Source: CAXMMR01 sp965198995 (lineage in GTDB: Bacteria > Pseudomonadota > Alphaproteobacteria > Acetobacterales > Acetobacteraceae). From it: 64,000 nucleotides of DNA. Position 1 is the stretch's first letter. Each line of letters begins with the position of its first letter. The notes beneath the pieces are model-generated. The model was not told where the DNA came from, searched no databases, and saw only the letters and a list, made by a program, of their open reading frames with translations. This document shows positions 17,610-25,059 of this stretch, one piece after another. The position numbers and the translations under genes were made by a program. The DNA lies in assembly GCA_965198995.1 (NCBI GenBank), contig CBDAQG010000002.1:1302001-1366000 (forward strand), read 5' to 3'.

Positions 17610-17905
17610 CGGTCGCGCCCCACCCGCCCCGCCGTCGTGGTGTCGAGCCGGCCAGACATGAAGATCACCGGCAGCGCCGGCCGCGTCTGGCGCGCACGCT
17701 CCACCAGCACCTCGCCGTTGCACGAGCCGGGGAGCTGAATGTCGGTCAGCAGCAGCCGGATCGTGCTGTCCGATGCCAGCAGCTCCAGCGCCTGGTCCGC
17801 ATCCTCCGCCTCGAGCACGTCGAAGCCGGCATCCGCCAGCGCCTCGGACAGCGTCATCCTGATCAGGAACTCGTCCTCGACGAGCAGCAGCCGCACAGCC
17901 GTCAT
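17537..17905 (-). CDS. Stand-alone response regulator receiver domain
   Basis: 122 residues from ATG 17905. Acidic pocket VEDE (10-12), phosphoacceptor Asp55 in LLLTDIQLPG, Ser/Thr switch region FMSGR and the conserved Lys in YIAKPY are all present. There is no output domain, as in CheY- or CpdR-like single-domain regulators. No kinase gene is nearby. Its 3' end overlaps the convergent DUF6600-type gene by 73 bp. Confidence 0.88.
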   Translation of the reverse strand: MTAVRLLLVEDEFLIRMTLSEALADAGFDVLEAEDADQALELLASDSTIRLLLTDIQLPGSCNGEVLVERARQTRPALPVIFMSGRLDTTTAGRVGRDRYIAKPYLPSEICSAAHEMIAAAE

Positions 17906-18102
17906 TCTGTCCCGCCATCCACGATGCCGTGGCCTACAATACCCTGCCGGCGCCGTCCTGTCAGTCTGATGCTCGCTCCGGTCGCAAATGCGTGAGCCAA
18001 TGCCTCCCGGGCAGCCCCTCTGCGCCGTGCCGCGCGTGAGGAACGGCTCGCAACCCGCCCGCTGACCACGTATAAGCAAGCCGCACCCGCTTCGGACCCC
18101 GC

Positions 18103-19071
18103 ATGATCGACCCGTTCTCGCTGCTCGCCGGCTGGATCCACGAGCACGCCCTGCTGCCGCTGATGTTCCGCTTCGACCTGATGGCGTGGGACGACATCGG
18201 CTTCGGCTGGGTGCTGTTCGCGCTCTACGGCGTCGCCCAGGTCGTCGCGACCTACGCCGTCTGCCTGCCGCTCGAGCGCTTCCGCCCGCTCGAGCACTGG
18301 CCCGACCGCCGCGCCGTCGCCACCGACATCCTCTACACGCTGATCTCGCGCGTCGGCGTCCTGCCGCTCGTCACCTTCGTCCTGTTCTACCAGCTCCAGG
18401 TCGTCCTCAACGGCTTCCTCACCGACCATGGCTGGATCCCGCCCACGCTGGAGCGCCTGTTCCCCTTCCTGATGGGCCGCCAGCTCGCGACCTTCCTCGT
18501 CTACGTGCTGGTGCTCGACTGCGCCGACTATTGGCGCCACCGCCTCTCGCACCGCTTCGCCCTGTGGTATGCGCTGCACTCCGTCCACCACGCCCAGCGC
18601 CAGCTCACCTTCTGGTCGGACGACCGCAACCACGTGCTCGACGACGTGATCTCGTTCACCTGGTTCCTCACGATCGCGCTGGCGATCGGCATCCCGCCCA
18701 TGCAGTTCCCGCTGATGATCCTGCTGCTGCGCCTGCTCGAAAGCCTGTCGCACGCCAACACCACCGTCGGCTTCGGCCGTATCGGCGAGCGCCTGCTGAT
18801 CTCCCCACGCTTCCACCGCGCCCATCACGGCGTGCTCGCCGCCGGCCAGAAAAGCGCCAATTACGGCGCCATTTTCCCCTGGTGGGACATGATGTTCGCC
18901 ACCGCCGACTTCTCCCGCCAGGCCGTGCGCACCGGCGACCCCTCGGCCGAAGAGGCGATGGCAACCGGCACCTGGGCCCAGCAGCAAGCCGCCGGCCTGC
19001 GTCGGATGCGCCAGATGCACCGGCGCGCTGCGGAGAGGAAGGCGAGGGGCTTTGCCCCTCGACCCCATTAA
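18103..19071 (+). CDS. Sterol desaturase / fatty acid hydroxylase family membrane protein
   Basis: 322 residues with at least four hydrophobic spans. The di-iron histidine boxes are visible: YWRHRLSH, HSVHHA and HRAHHG. The family hydroxylates or desaturates lipids and sterol- or carotenoid-like substrates in the membrane. The last ten residues (KARGFAPRPH) and the stop are encoded by a family A repeat, so the original C-terminus was replaced or extended. Substrate is unknown. Confidence 0.87.
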   Translation: MIDPFSLLAGWIHEHALLPLMFRFDLMAWDDIGFGWVLFALYGVAQVVATYAVCLPLERFRPLEHWPDRRAVATDILYTLISRVGVLPLVTFVLFYQLQVVLNGFLTDHGWIPPTLERLFPFLMGRQLATFLVYVLVLDCADYWRHRLSHRFALWYALHSVHHAQRQLTFWSDDRNHVLDDVISFTWFLTIALAIGIPPMQFPLMILLLRLLESLSHANTTVGFGRIGERLLISPRFHRAHHGVLAAGQKSANYGAIFPWWDMMFATADFSRQAVRTGDPSAEEAMATGTWAQQQAAGLRRMRQMHRRAAERKARGFAPRPH

Positions 19072-19158
19072 AAGGCGGGGCCTTTAAAATCCATTCTTAA
19101 GTGATGGGGGGATGGGCCGCGGGCCCCAGCGGGCCCAGAGCAGAGCCCTGGCCTTCCT
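19034..19158. repeat. Family A palindromic repeat, locus 5
   Basis: GAGGGGCTTTGCCCCTC, AAAGGCGGGGCCTTT, then GGGCCGCGGGCCC and the GAGCCCTGGCCTTCCTTT end. It overlaps the 3' end of the sterol-desaturase-family gene, supplying its stop codon, and ends about 35 bp before ino1. Confidence 0.85.
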
Positions 19159-19194
19159 TTCGTGCTACATTCCTCCCCAATCGGGAGGGCACGC

Positions 19195-20268
19195 TTGGCA
19201 AGGATCAAGACCGCCATCGTCGGCATCGGCAATTGCGCCTCCTCGCTCGTGCAAGGCCTCAGCTTCTACGCCGGCGCAGACGAGGCCGAGACAATCCCCG
19301 GCCTGATGCATGTCCGTCTCGGCGCCTACCATGTCGCCGACGTCGAGGTCTGCGCCGCCTTTGACGTCGCCGCCAACAAGGTTGGCCAGGACGTCGCCGA
19401 GGCGATCCTCGCCCCGCCCAACAACACCATCCAATTCGCCGCCGTCGCCGCCACCGGCGTGACCGTCAGCCGCGGCCCGACCCTGGACGGCATCGGCCGC
19501 TACCTGCGCGACGTCGTCGTCGAGAGCGAGGCGCCGGCGGTCGACGTCGCCCGGGTGCTGCGCGACAGCGGCGCCGAGGTGCTGGTCTCCTACCTGCCGG
19601 TCGGCAGCGAGCAGGCTACCCGCCACTACGCCGAGGCGGCGCTCGCCACCGGCTGCGCCTTCGTCAACTGCATCCCCGCCTTCATCGCCTCCGACCCGGC
19701 CTGGGAAGCGCGCTTTGTCGCCGCCGGCCTGCCGATCATCGGCGACGACATCAAGAGCCAGGTCGGCGCCACCATCGTCCATCGCACGCTGGCCAATTTG
19801 TTCCGCGAGCGCGGCGTGCGGCTTGATCGCACCTACCAGCTCAACGTCGGCGGCAACACCGACTTCCAGAACATGCTCGAGCGCGAACGGCTGGAGAGCA
19901 AGAAGCTTTCCAAGACCCGCGCCGTCACCAGCCAGCTCGCCGCACCCCTGCCGCCCGGCGCTGCCCATGTCGGCCCCTCCGACCACGTGCCCTGGCTGGA
20001 AGACCGCAAGCTCGCCTTCATCCGCCTCGAAGGCACCACCTTCGGCAACGTGCCGCTCAGCTGCGAGCTCAAGCTCGAGGTCTGGGACTCGCCAAACTCC
20101 GCCGGCGTCGTCATCGACGCGATCCGCTGCGCCCGCCTGGCGCTGGACCGCGGCCAGGGCGGCGCCGTCACCGCCGCCTCGGCCTACCTAATGAAGTCGC
20201 CACCGCAACAATTTACCGACGAGGTCGCGCGACGCATGCTGGCGGACTTCATCGCTGGTGAGGCGTGA
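19195..20268 (+). CDS. ino1: myo-Inositol-1-phosphate synthase
   Basis: 357 residues. [18 protein letters not shown] is the NAD site of the actinobacterial/archaeal-type enzyme. [28 protein letters not shown] and the LSKTRAVTS lysine segment are conserved active-site blocks. It turns glucose-6-phosphate into inositol-1-phosphate. TTG 19195 is chosen because GGGAGG lies 5-6 nt upstream; ATG 19162 has no ribosome site and is at the repeat edge. Product could feed inositol lipids or sugars. Confidence 0.9.
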   Translation: MARIKTAIVGIGNCASSLVQGLSFYAGADEAETIPGLMHVRLGAYHVADVEVCAAFDVAANKVGQDVAEAILAPPNNTIQFAAVAATGVTVSRGPTLDGIGRYLRDVVVESEAPAVDVARVLRDSGAEVLVSYLPVGSEQATRHYAEAALATGCAFVNCIPAFIASDPAWEARFVAAGLPIIGDDIKSQVGATIVHRTLANLFRERGVRLDRTYQLNVGGNTDFQNMLERERLESKKLSKTRAVTSQLAAPLPPGAAHVGPSDHVPWLEDRKLAFIRLEGTTFGNVPLSCELKLEVWDSPNSAGVVIDAIRCARLALDRGQGGAVTAASAYLMKSPPQQFTDEVARRMLADFIAGEA

Positions 20269-20279
20269 TCAGCGAAGAC

Positions 20280-20403
20280 AAGCGCTTCTTTTTTGAAAAA
20301 AAGAAGCAAAAAACCTCTGCTAGCGCTGCGGCGAACTTACCCGGCGAGAGTCCTCTTAAGGGCAAAAGTTTTTTGGTTCTTTTTTTCAAAAAAGAACCGC
20401 TTC
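20280..20403. repeat. Family B AT-rich doublet repeat, locus 1 (GCTTC left, GGTTC right)
   Basis: Left hairpin 20281-20307 (GCTTC ... GAAGC around a T6-GA7 core), spacer, right half 20361-20403 with CAAAAGTTTTTTGGTTC and its GAACC arm. It stands between ino1 and the phosphatase gene, ending one or two bases before the latter's TTG start. Confidence 0.92.
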
Positions 20404-20404
20404 C

Positions 20405-21004
20405 TTGACCACCCGCATCCACCTGCTCCGCCACGCCCAATACAGCGAGATCGGCCGCAGCCTCGCCGGCCGCTCCGACCACGCGCTTGACGATGCCGGC
20501 CGCGACCAGGCCCGCCGCCTCGGCGATCACCTCGCCGCTGCTCGCCTGGCCGCGGTGCTCAGCAGTCCGGTCCGTCGCGCCCTGCAAACCGCCGAGGCGA
20601 TCGCCGCCCCGCACGGCCTCGCCGTTCAGGCCGAACCGTTGCTGATCGAGATCGACTTCGGCGCCTGGCGTGGCCGCAACTTTGCCGAGCTCGATGGCGA
20701 CCCCGACTGGACGGTCTGGAACGCCAGACGCAGCCTCGGCGCAACACCTGGCGGCGAGACGATGCTGGCCGTGCAGGCCCGCGCCATTGCCGCGCTGCAG
20801 TCGCTGGCGACGCGATACCCCGACGCCGAGCTCGCCGCCGTCAGCCACGGCGACGTGATCCGCAGCATCCTGGTGCATCTGCTCGGCATGCCGCTCGACC
20901 TGCTGCACCGCCTGCGCATCGACCCAGCCAGCCGCAGCACAGTTGATCTGCATGGCTCAGAGACCGAGGTGATCTGCACGAACCACTTTGTCCCGCCACG
21001 CTAA
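20405..21004 (+). CDS. Histidine phosphatase family protein
   Basis: 199 residues. LLRHAQ carries the phosphohistidine (RHA in place of RHG), followed by SSPVRRALQTAEAI, the acidic IDFGAWRGRNFAEL and a second catalytic His in VSHGDVIRSIL. This is the broad phosphoglycerate mutase-like family; the GAWRG block is often seen in alpha-ribazole phosphatase-like members. The start is TTG 20405, right at the family B repeat edge. Substrate cannot be set from sequence; proximity to ino1 makes an inositol or sugar phosphate conceivable. Confidence 0.82.
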   Translation: MTTRIHLLRHAQYSEIGRSLAGRSDHALDDAGRDQARRLGDHLAAARLAAVLSSPVRRALQTAEAIAAPHGLAVQAEPLLIEIDFGAWRGRNFAELDGDPDWTVWNARRSLGATPGGETMLAVQARAIAALQSLATRYPDAELAAVSHGDVIRSILVHLLGMPLDLLHRLRIDPASRSTVDLHGSETEVICTNHFVPPR

Positions 21005-21909
21005 GTCTCGTCAGGGCGACCTGCCTTCCGCCGCGTGATCTCGGCCACCTGCCGAAGCGGCTCGTTCCAGTCTCCGGCTTGCGTCTGCCGCAATCGTTGC
21101 ACGGACGGGTACCACGGCTGCGAGGCGCAATCGGTCATCCAGCGCCAGTCGGCATCATGCTTGAGCAGCAGCAGCGTCGGCGCGGCGAGGCTGCCGGCAA
21201 GATGGGCGACGAGCGTGTCGACGCTGATCACGAGGTCGAGCCCATCGATCAGCCGCGCGGTGTCCCCGACGTCGTGGGAGTGGTCGTCAGGGTTGGCGAA
21301 GATCGGCGCCGTCGCCTCCGCCGCCGCAGCGCCGCGCTGCAGGCTGACGAGCCTCAGGCCAGGCGGCAGGGCGCGGAGAAGCGCCGTGAGCGGCACCGAG
21401 CGCTCCGGATTCCAGGCGCCGGCTTGCCAGCACAGCCCAACGCGCCCGGTCGCGCGCCCGGGGTCGCGGTGCCGGCTCCACGGCATCGGGCCGGGCAGGT
21501 CATGCCAGGCGAGACGCAGCGCGTGAGCGACCTCCATCAGCTCGATGGCAACGCTGCCGGGCGGGCAGGCAAGCGGCGCCGCCTCATCAAAGCCAGTCAG
21601 GCGATCGATTCCCGGCAGATCCGCCAGCATGCCAAGCAGCGCCGCCGGCGCCTCCAGGGTGATCGAGGCCGCCTGCGCTCGCAGCATCGGCAGCAGGCGG
21701 GCAAACTGCAGCATGTCGCCAAGCCCGTGATAGCAGCGCACCAGCACGTGCCGTCCCGCAAGCGGCTCGCCGGTCCACACCCAGCGCTGATGGTAGGGCA
21801 GGGCAGGGTCGTCGGCCTCGGCGGGATCGCGCGCCACGAGCACCGCGTCGCTGATCGCCCAGGCAGCGGCAAAATCACCACGCCGCATGGCGGCGAACCA
21901 GAGGCTCAT
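21001..21909 (-). CDS. Glycosyltransferase family 9-like protein
   Basis: 302 residues from ATG 21909. HVLVRCYHGLGDMLQFARLLPML is the GT9 / heptosyltransferase-like N-terminal glycine-rich block. GRVGLCWQAGAWNPERSVPL, then DTARLIDGLDLVISVDTLVAHLAGSLAAPTLLLL, is the C-terminal nucleotide-sugar site. Such proteins often transfer sugars to cell-surface glycans. The 13 residues before MSLWFAAM in the open frame come from a family B repeat and are left out. Its stop overlaps that of the convergent phosphatase gene by 3 nt. Confidence 0.72.
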   Translation of the reverse strand: MSLWFAAMRRGDFAAAWAISDAVLVARDPAEADDPALPYHQRWVWTGEPLAGRHVLVRCYHGLGDMLQFARLLPMLRAQAASITLEAPAALLGMLADLPGIDRLTGFDEAAPLACPPGSVAIELMEVAHALRLAWHDLPGPMPWSRHRDPGRATGRVGLCWQAGAWNPERSVPLTALLRALPPGLRLVSLQRGAAAAEATAPIFANPDDHSHDVGDTARLIDGLDLVISVDTLVAHLAGSLAAPTLLLLKHDADWRWMTDCASQPWYPSVQRLRQTQAGDWNEPLRQVAEITRRKAGRPDET

Positions 21910-21916
21910 TGGCAAA

Positions 21917-22043
21917 GGAAGAGGTTCTTTTTTGAAAAAAAGAACCAAAAAACTTTCGCTCGATAAGGCCTAGCGCGCTCGTGCAATGCCTTAAAAGATA
22001 AAAGTTTTTTGCTTCTTTTTTTCAAAAAAGAAGCGCTTTCTTT
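21917..22043. repeat. Family B AT-rich doublet repeat, locus 2 (GGTTC left, GCTTC right)
   Basis: Reverse orientation of locus 1. Left hairpin 21922-21946 (GGTTC/GAACC), right half about 21999-22040 (AAAAGTTTTTTGCTTC with GAAGC). It overlaps the 3' end of the glycosidase gene and provides its TGA. Confidence 0.92.
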
Positions 22044-22933
22044 TTTACTGTCCCATACCGCCGCATCATCAACGCGCAGAACTCGGCAAACTCCTCCGCC
22101 TGCTGCGGCGGCGCGGTGTAGTGCGGCCACGTGCCACGGTGCTCCGGCGTAAAGCAGAACGTCACCGTCACGTCGAACGGCTCCAGCGCCTGCATCTGCC
22201 GATCGAACCAGCCCTCGCAATCCTCGCGGAACCAGTCGGCCCAGCTCAGCCCGGTGCGCAGGTAGGTGACACCCATGTCCTGCATGATGCGCACCGCCTC
22301 GTCCAGGCGATGATCGCGGTAGTGGAACCATTGGCAGAGCCCGAGCTGCGGCGTGTACTTCGAGAACTGCCGTGCTGCCAGCTTCGGTTTGCCCTGCTCG
22401 TCCAGCAGCCCCATGTGGAAGTGCCGGTAGTAGGACGAGCCCTCCGCCTCGCGATGGCGCGTCGTCGCCGGCCAGCTCGCCGGCAGGTCATAGAGGCTGT
22501 ACCAGTGGATTCGGGGCGCAAGCCCGGTCAGCAGCGCCGCGGTGCGCTGCAGCCCGAACTCCTGCACCTCCTCGGCCCCAAAGGTCGAGACGCCAACCTC
22601 CGAGACCCAGACTGGCAAGTTGGTCACCGCCTGGATGGAGGCGAGCTTCGCCGGCCACTCGTCGATCTGCCAGTGATTCCAGTCGAGCGGAAAACCGTGC
22701 ACCGCCACCGCTTCGAGGTCGTCAAGCGCCCCCTGGCGGGCGAGGATCTCGATGAAGCCCGGATCAATCGGCGAGATGCCGCCAAGCACGCGCGGCACGC
22801 CGGGCGCAGCCTCCCCGATCGCCCGCGCGGCGAGGCTGGTCATGCGGGCGAACTGCGTCCAATTGGGATCAGACTCGATGTCCCAGTGCGACTTGTTGTT
22901 CGGCTCGTTCCAGATCATCGCCGCTTCGATCAA
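22022..22933 (-). CDS. Glycosidase-like protein, apparently a circularly permuted clan GH-A barrel
   Basis: 303 residues from TTG 22933 (AGGAG 9 nt upstream) or ATG 22918. IWNEPNN with the acid/base Glu10 stands at the very N-terminus, and WVSEVGVS with the nucleophile Glu112 follows at normal clan GH-A spacing. The C-terminal third (LGLCQWFHYRDHRLDEA, GVTYLRTGLSWADW) looks like the first strands of a GH39/GH5 barrel, which normally precede NEP. So the barrel order appears rotated. The last residues (VKKKALLF) and stop come from a family B repeat. Related proteins are usually annotated as beta-xylosidase. Confidence 0.7.
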   Translation of the reverse strand: MIEAAMIWNEPNNKSHWDIESDPNWTQFARMTSLAARAIGEAAPGVPRVLGGISPIDPGFIEILARQGALDDLEAVAVHGFPLDWNHWQIDEWPAKLASIQAVTNLPVWVSEVGVSTFGAEEVQEFGLQRTAALLTGLAPRIHWYSLYDLPASWPATTRHREAEGSSYYRHFHMGLLDEQGKPKLAARQFSKYTPQLGLCQWFHYRDHRLDEAVRIMQDMGVTYLRTGLSWADWFREDCEGWFDRQMQALEPFDVTVTFCFTPEHRGTWPHYTAPPQQAEEFAEFCALMMRRYGTVKKKALLF

Positions 22934-22949
22934 ACGCGTCCGCTCCTGA

Positions 22950-23009
22950 GGAAGGCCAGAGGCTCCGCCTCCGGACTCCGCTGGGGCTCGCGGCCCCAGG
23001 CCCCACTTC
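22950..23009. repeat. Family A palindromic repeat, locus 6
   Basis: GGCCAGAGGCTCCGCCTC followed by CTGGGGCTCGCGGCCCCAG. It lies between the methyltransferase and glycosidase genes. Confidence 0.75.
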
Positions 23010-23031
23010 TAAGAAGAGTCGTTGCCAAAGC

Positions 23032-23793
23032 CTAGGGTTCGCCAGAGGGGTTGCTTGGGTAGACGGCGCCCGAGCGTGGCACGGCGACATGCCGGGCGAT
23101 GAAAATCTCCTCCTCCGGGTGGTGCAGCACCTCATAGCCGGCGCTGCGCAGCATCGCCGCCGAGCACGCCAGGTTCGGCGCCCACCAATTGGTCGGATCA
23201 TGCGCGTAGCTGTGCTCGATGAAGTGCAGCCGCGGATAGCCGGGCGCCTCGAAATGCGCCTTGTCCCAGAAGTCGTAGTCGGTAGCGACGTCCGCCACCT
23301 CCTCCGGGCCGCGCTGCAGCGACTGGAACACCAGCAGGTCGCGCGTCACATGCGCATGGATGAGGTCGAGCGCCAGCAACGGGTGGCGAAGATGGTAGAA
23401 CACGCCGATGAAAAACACGACGTCGAAGCGCTCCCCAAGCGCCGCGACGTCGTAGACCGAAAGGTTCCGATACTCGATGTCGAGCCCCTCCACCTCGGCG
23501 GCAAAGCGCGCCTGTGCGAGGTAGGCGTCGTCAGTATCAATGCCGAGCACCCGCGCCGCACCCCGGCGCTTCATCTCCATCGAGTAAAACCCGGCATTGC
23601 AGCCGATGTCGAGCACCGAGCGTCCGGCCAGGTCAGCCGGCACCAACTCGGCAAAGCGCGCCCACTTCACCGCCGGGTAGTCGAACAGGAAATGGTCGGG
23701 CGCGGTGCGCACGCCGCCGACGACCATGTTGTGAAACCATGGACCAAGTGCCGCCACCCGCTCGGCGACCGCCTCCTGCGTCCACGTCGTCAT
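23032..23793 (-). CDS. Class I SAM-dependent methyltransferase (TIGR04290-like)
   Basis: 253 residues. SVLDIGCNAGFYSMEMKRRGA is the SAM-binding motif I, IDTDDAYLAQARFAAE motif II, and VFFIGVFYHLRHPLLALD the post-I region. YDFWDKAHFEAPGYPRLHF and NWWAPNLAC resemble a family of predicted methyltransferases (TIGR04290) found beside CgeB-like glycosyltransferases. Its ATG overlaps the stop of the upstream CgeB-like gene (ATGA), so they act together. A sugar or glycan methylation is inferred. Confidence 0.8.
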   Translation of the reverse strand: MTTWTQEAVAERVAALGPWFHNMVVGGVRTAPDHFLFDYPAVKWARFAELVPADLAGRSVLDIGCNAGFYSMEMKRRGAARVLGIDTDDAYLAQARFAAEVEGLDIEYRNLSVYDVAALGERFDVVFFIGVFYHLRHPLLALDLIHAHVTRDLLVFQSLQRGPEEVADVATDYDFWDKAHFEAPGYPRLHFIEHSYAHDPTNWWAPNLACSAAMLRSAGYEVLHHPEEEIFIARHVAVPRSGAVYPSNPSGEP

Positions 23794-24863
23794 GCCGCGC
23801 GCTCACGCAGCAGCGCCTGTGCATAGCCGGCGAGCTCGCCGGCCCGGTGCGCGCCGGTATGCCCGTCCAGCACCCGTGCGCGCGCCCGCGCGCCCACCGC
23901 GTGCCGCCGCTCAGGCGTCATCCGCAGCGCCTCGAGCACGTCCGCGGTGTCGCGCGCGACCAGGATCTCCTCGCCGGGGCGAAACAGCGTGTCGAGCCCG
24001 GCCCAGTCGTCGCTGATGATCGGCGTGCCGCAAGCCGCCGCCTCGAACAGCCGAACGCTCGGGCTGTAGCCGCGCCGGATCATGTCCGCGCGTGTGACGT
24101 TGAGGGTGAAGTCCTGCGCGCCGTAGAAGCCGCGATGCGTCGCCGGCGGCGCATGCGCAATGCGCTCCACATTGCCAGGCCAATCGATGCTGTCCGGATA
24201 TTGCGGACCCGCAACAACAAAGCGCCGCGCCGCATCCGCCACGGCCGGCGCGAGCAGCAGCCGCTCCAGCGTTGGCTGGCGGTCGGCGCTGTAGGTGCCG
24301 AGATACCCGAGGTCCCACCGCCGCGCGATGTCGGGCGCCGGCGCGCAGATCTCGGGATCGACCGAGCAGTAGAGCGCCCGCGCCCGCCGAGCCCCGAACT
24401 CGCGCTCCAGCACCGACAGCGTCGGCCCACCGGTGAACGACAAATAGAGGTCAAAGCGCGGGATCAGCGCCCGGTCGACGTAGTCCGACCCGCCGCCGTC
24501 GAGCGCTGCCAGCGTGATCGGCGTGTCGATGTCGTAGAAGGCGGTGATCCCCCGTGCCCGCTCCAGCATCCAGCGCCCGACCGCGATGCCGTCCGGCACG
24601 TAGGAGCCGAGCACCACCAGGTCGGCGTCGCGCACCGCCGCCGCATGCCGCTCCAACCCGGCGAGGCTGTCGTAGAGCGCCAGCCGGCCATACGGCGGCG
24701 CTGGCAGGTCGCGATGCTCGGCATACCACGGCTTGTCGCGCTCGAGGAACAACACGTCGTCGCCACGCCCGGCGAGGCCGCGAACCAGGCTGCGAAACGT
24801 CGTTGCGTGCCCGTTGCCCCAGGACGAGGTGATGCTCAGGCCAAGAATGACAATCCGCAACAT
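23790..24863 (-). CDS. CgeB-like glycosyltransferase
   Basis: 357 residues from ATG 24863 (MLRIVILGLSITSSWGNGHA). GNGHATTFRSLVRGLAGRGDDVLFLERD and the C-terminal RRGYSPSVRLFEAAACGTPIISDDW / GEEILVARD blocks match the CgeB/GT4-like family, with the glycosyl donor site in the second domain. It is the first gene of a minus-strand set that continues with the methyltransferase, the glycosidase and probably the GT9-like gene. Product is unknown. Confidence 0.82.
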   Translation of the reverse strand: MLRIVILGLSITSSWGNGHATTFRSLVRGLAGRGDDVLFLERDKPWYAEHRDLPAPPYGRLALYDSLAGLERHAAAVRDADLVVLGSYVPDGIAVGRWMLERARGITAFYDIDTPITLAALDGGGSDYVDRALIPRFDLYLSFTGGPTLSVLEREFGARRARALYCSVDPEICAPAPDIARRWDLGYLGTYSADRQPTLERLLLAPAVADAARRFVVAGPQYPDSIDWPGNVERIAHAPPATHRGFYGAQDFTLNVTRADMIRRGYSPSVRLFEAAACGTPIISDDWAGLDTLFRPGEEILVARDTADVLEALRMTPERRHAVGARARARVLDGHTGAHRAGELAGYAQALLRERAA

Positions 24864-24935
24864 GTCAGCAATGTAGGTCCTGCTGCGATCTTGGCGAGGG
24901 GTCTCATCCGGGCGGCGCCCCGAAGTCACGGCTAG

Positions 24936-25049
24936 TGAATTTGAAACGCGCCGCCTTTAATGGGGCCAGGGGCGGAGCGAGCCCCAAGGTGCCAACGGCG
25001 CGACGCGCCGCTGGCAGGGCTCACGGCGGGAAAGCCCCTGGCCTTCCTC
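24936..25049. repeat. Family A palindromic repeat, locus 7 (with nested insert)
   Basis: The module CCGCCTTTAATGGGGCCAGGGGC is followed by a longer palindromic insert (GGCGCGACGCGCC centre) and closes with AAGCCCCTGGCCTTCCTC. The same insert in reverse orientation is present at locus 8 (34291). It lies between the CgeB-like gene and the end of rne. Confidence 0.8.
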
Positions 25050-25059
25050 AACTCTGCGA

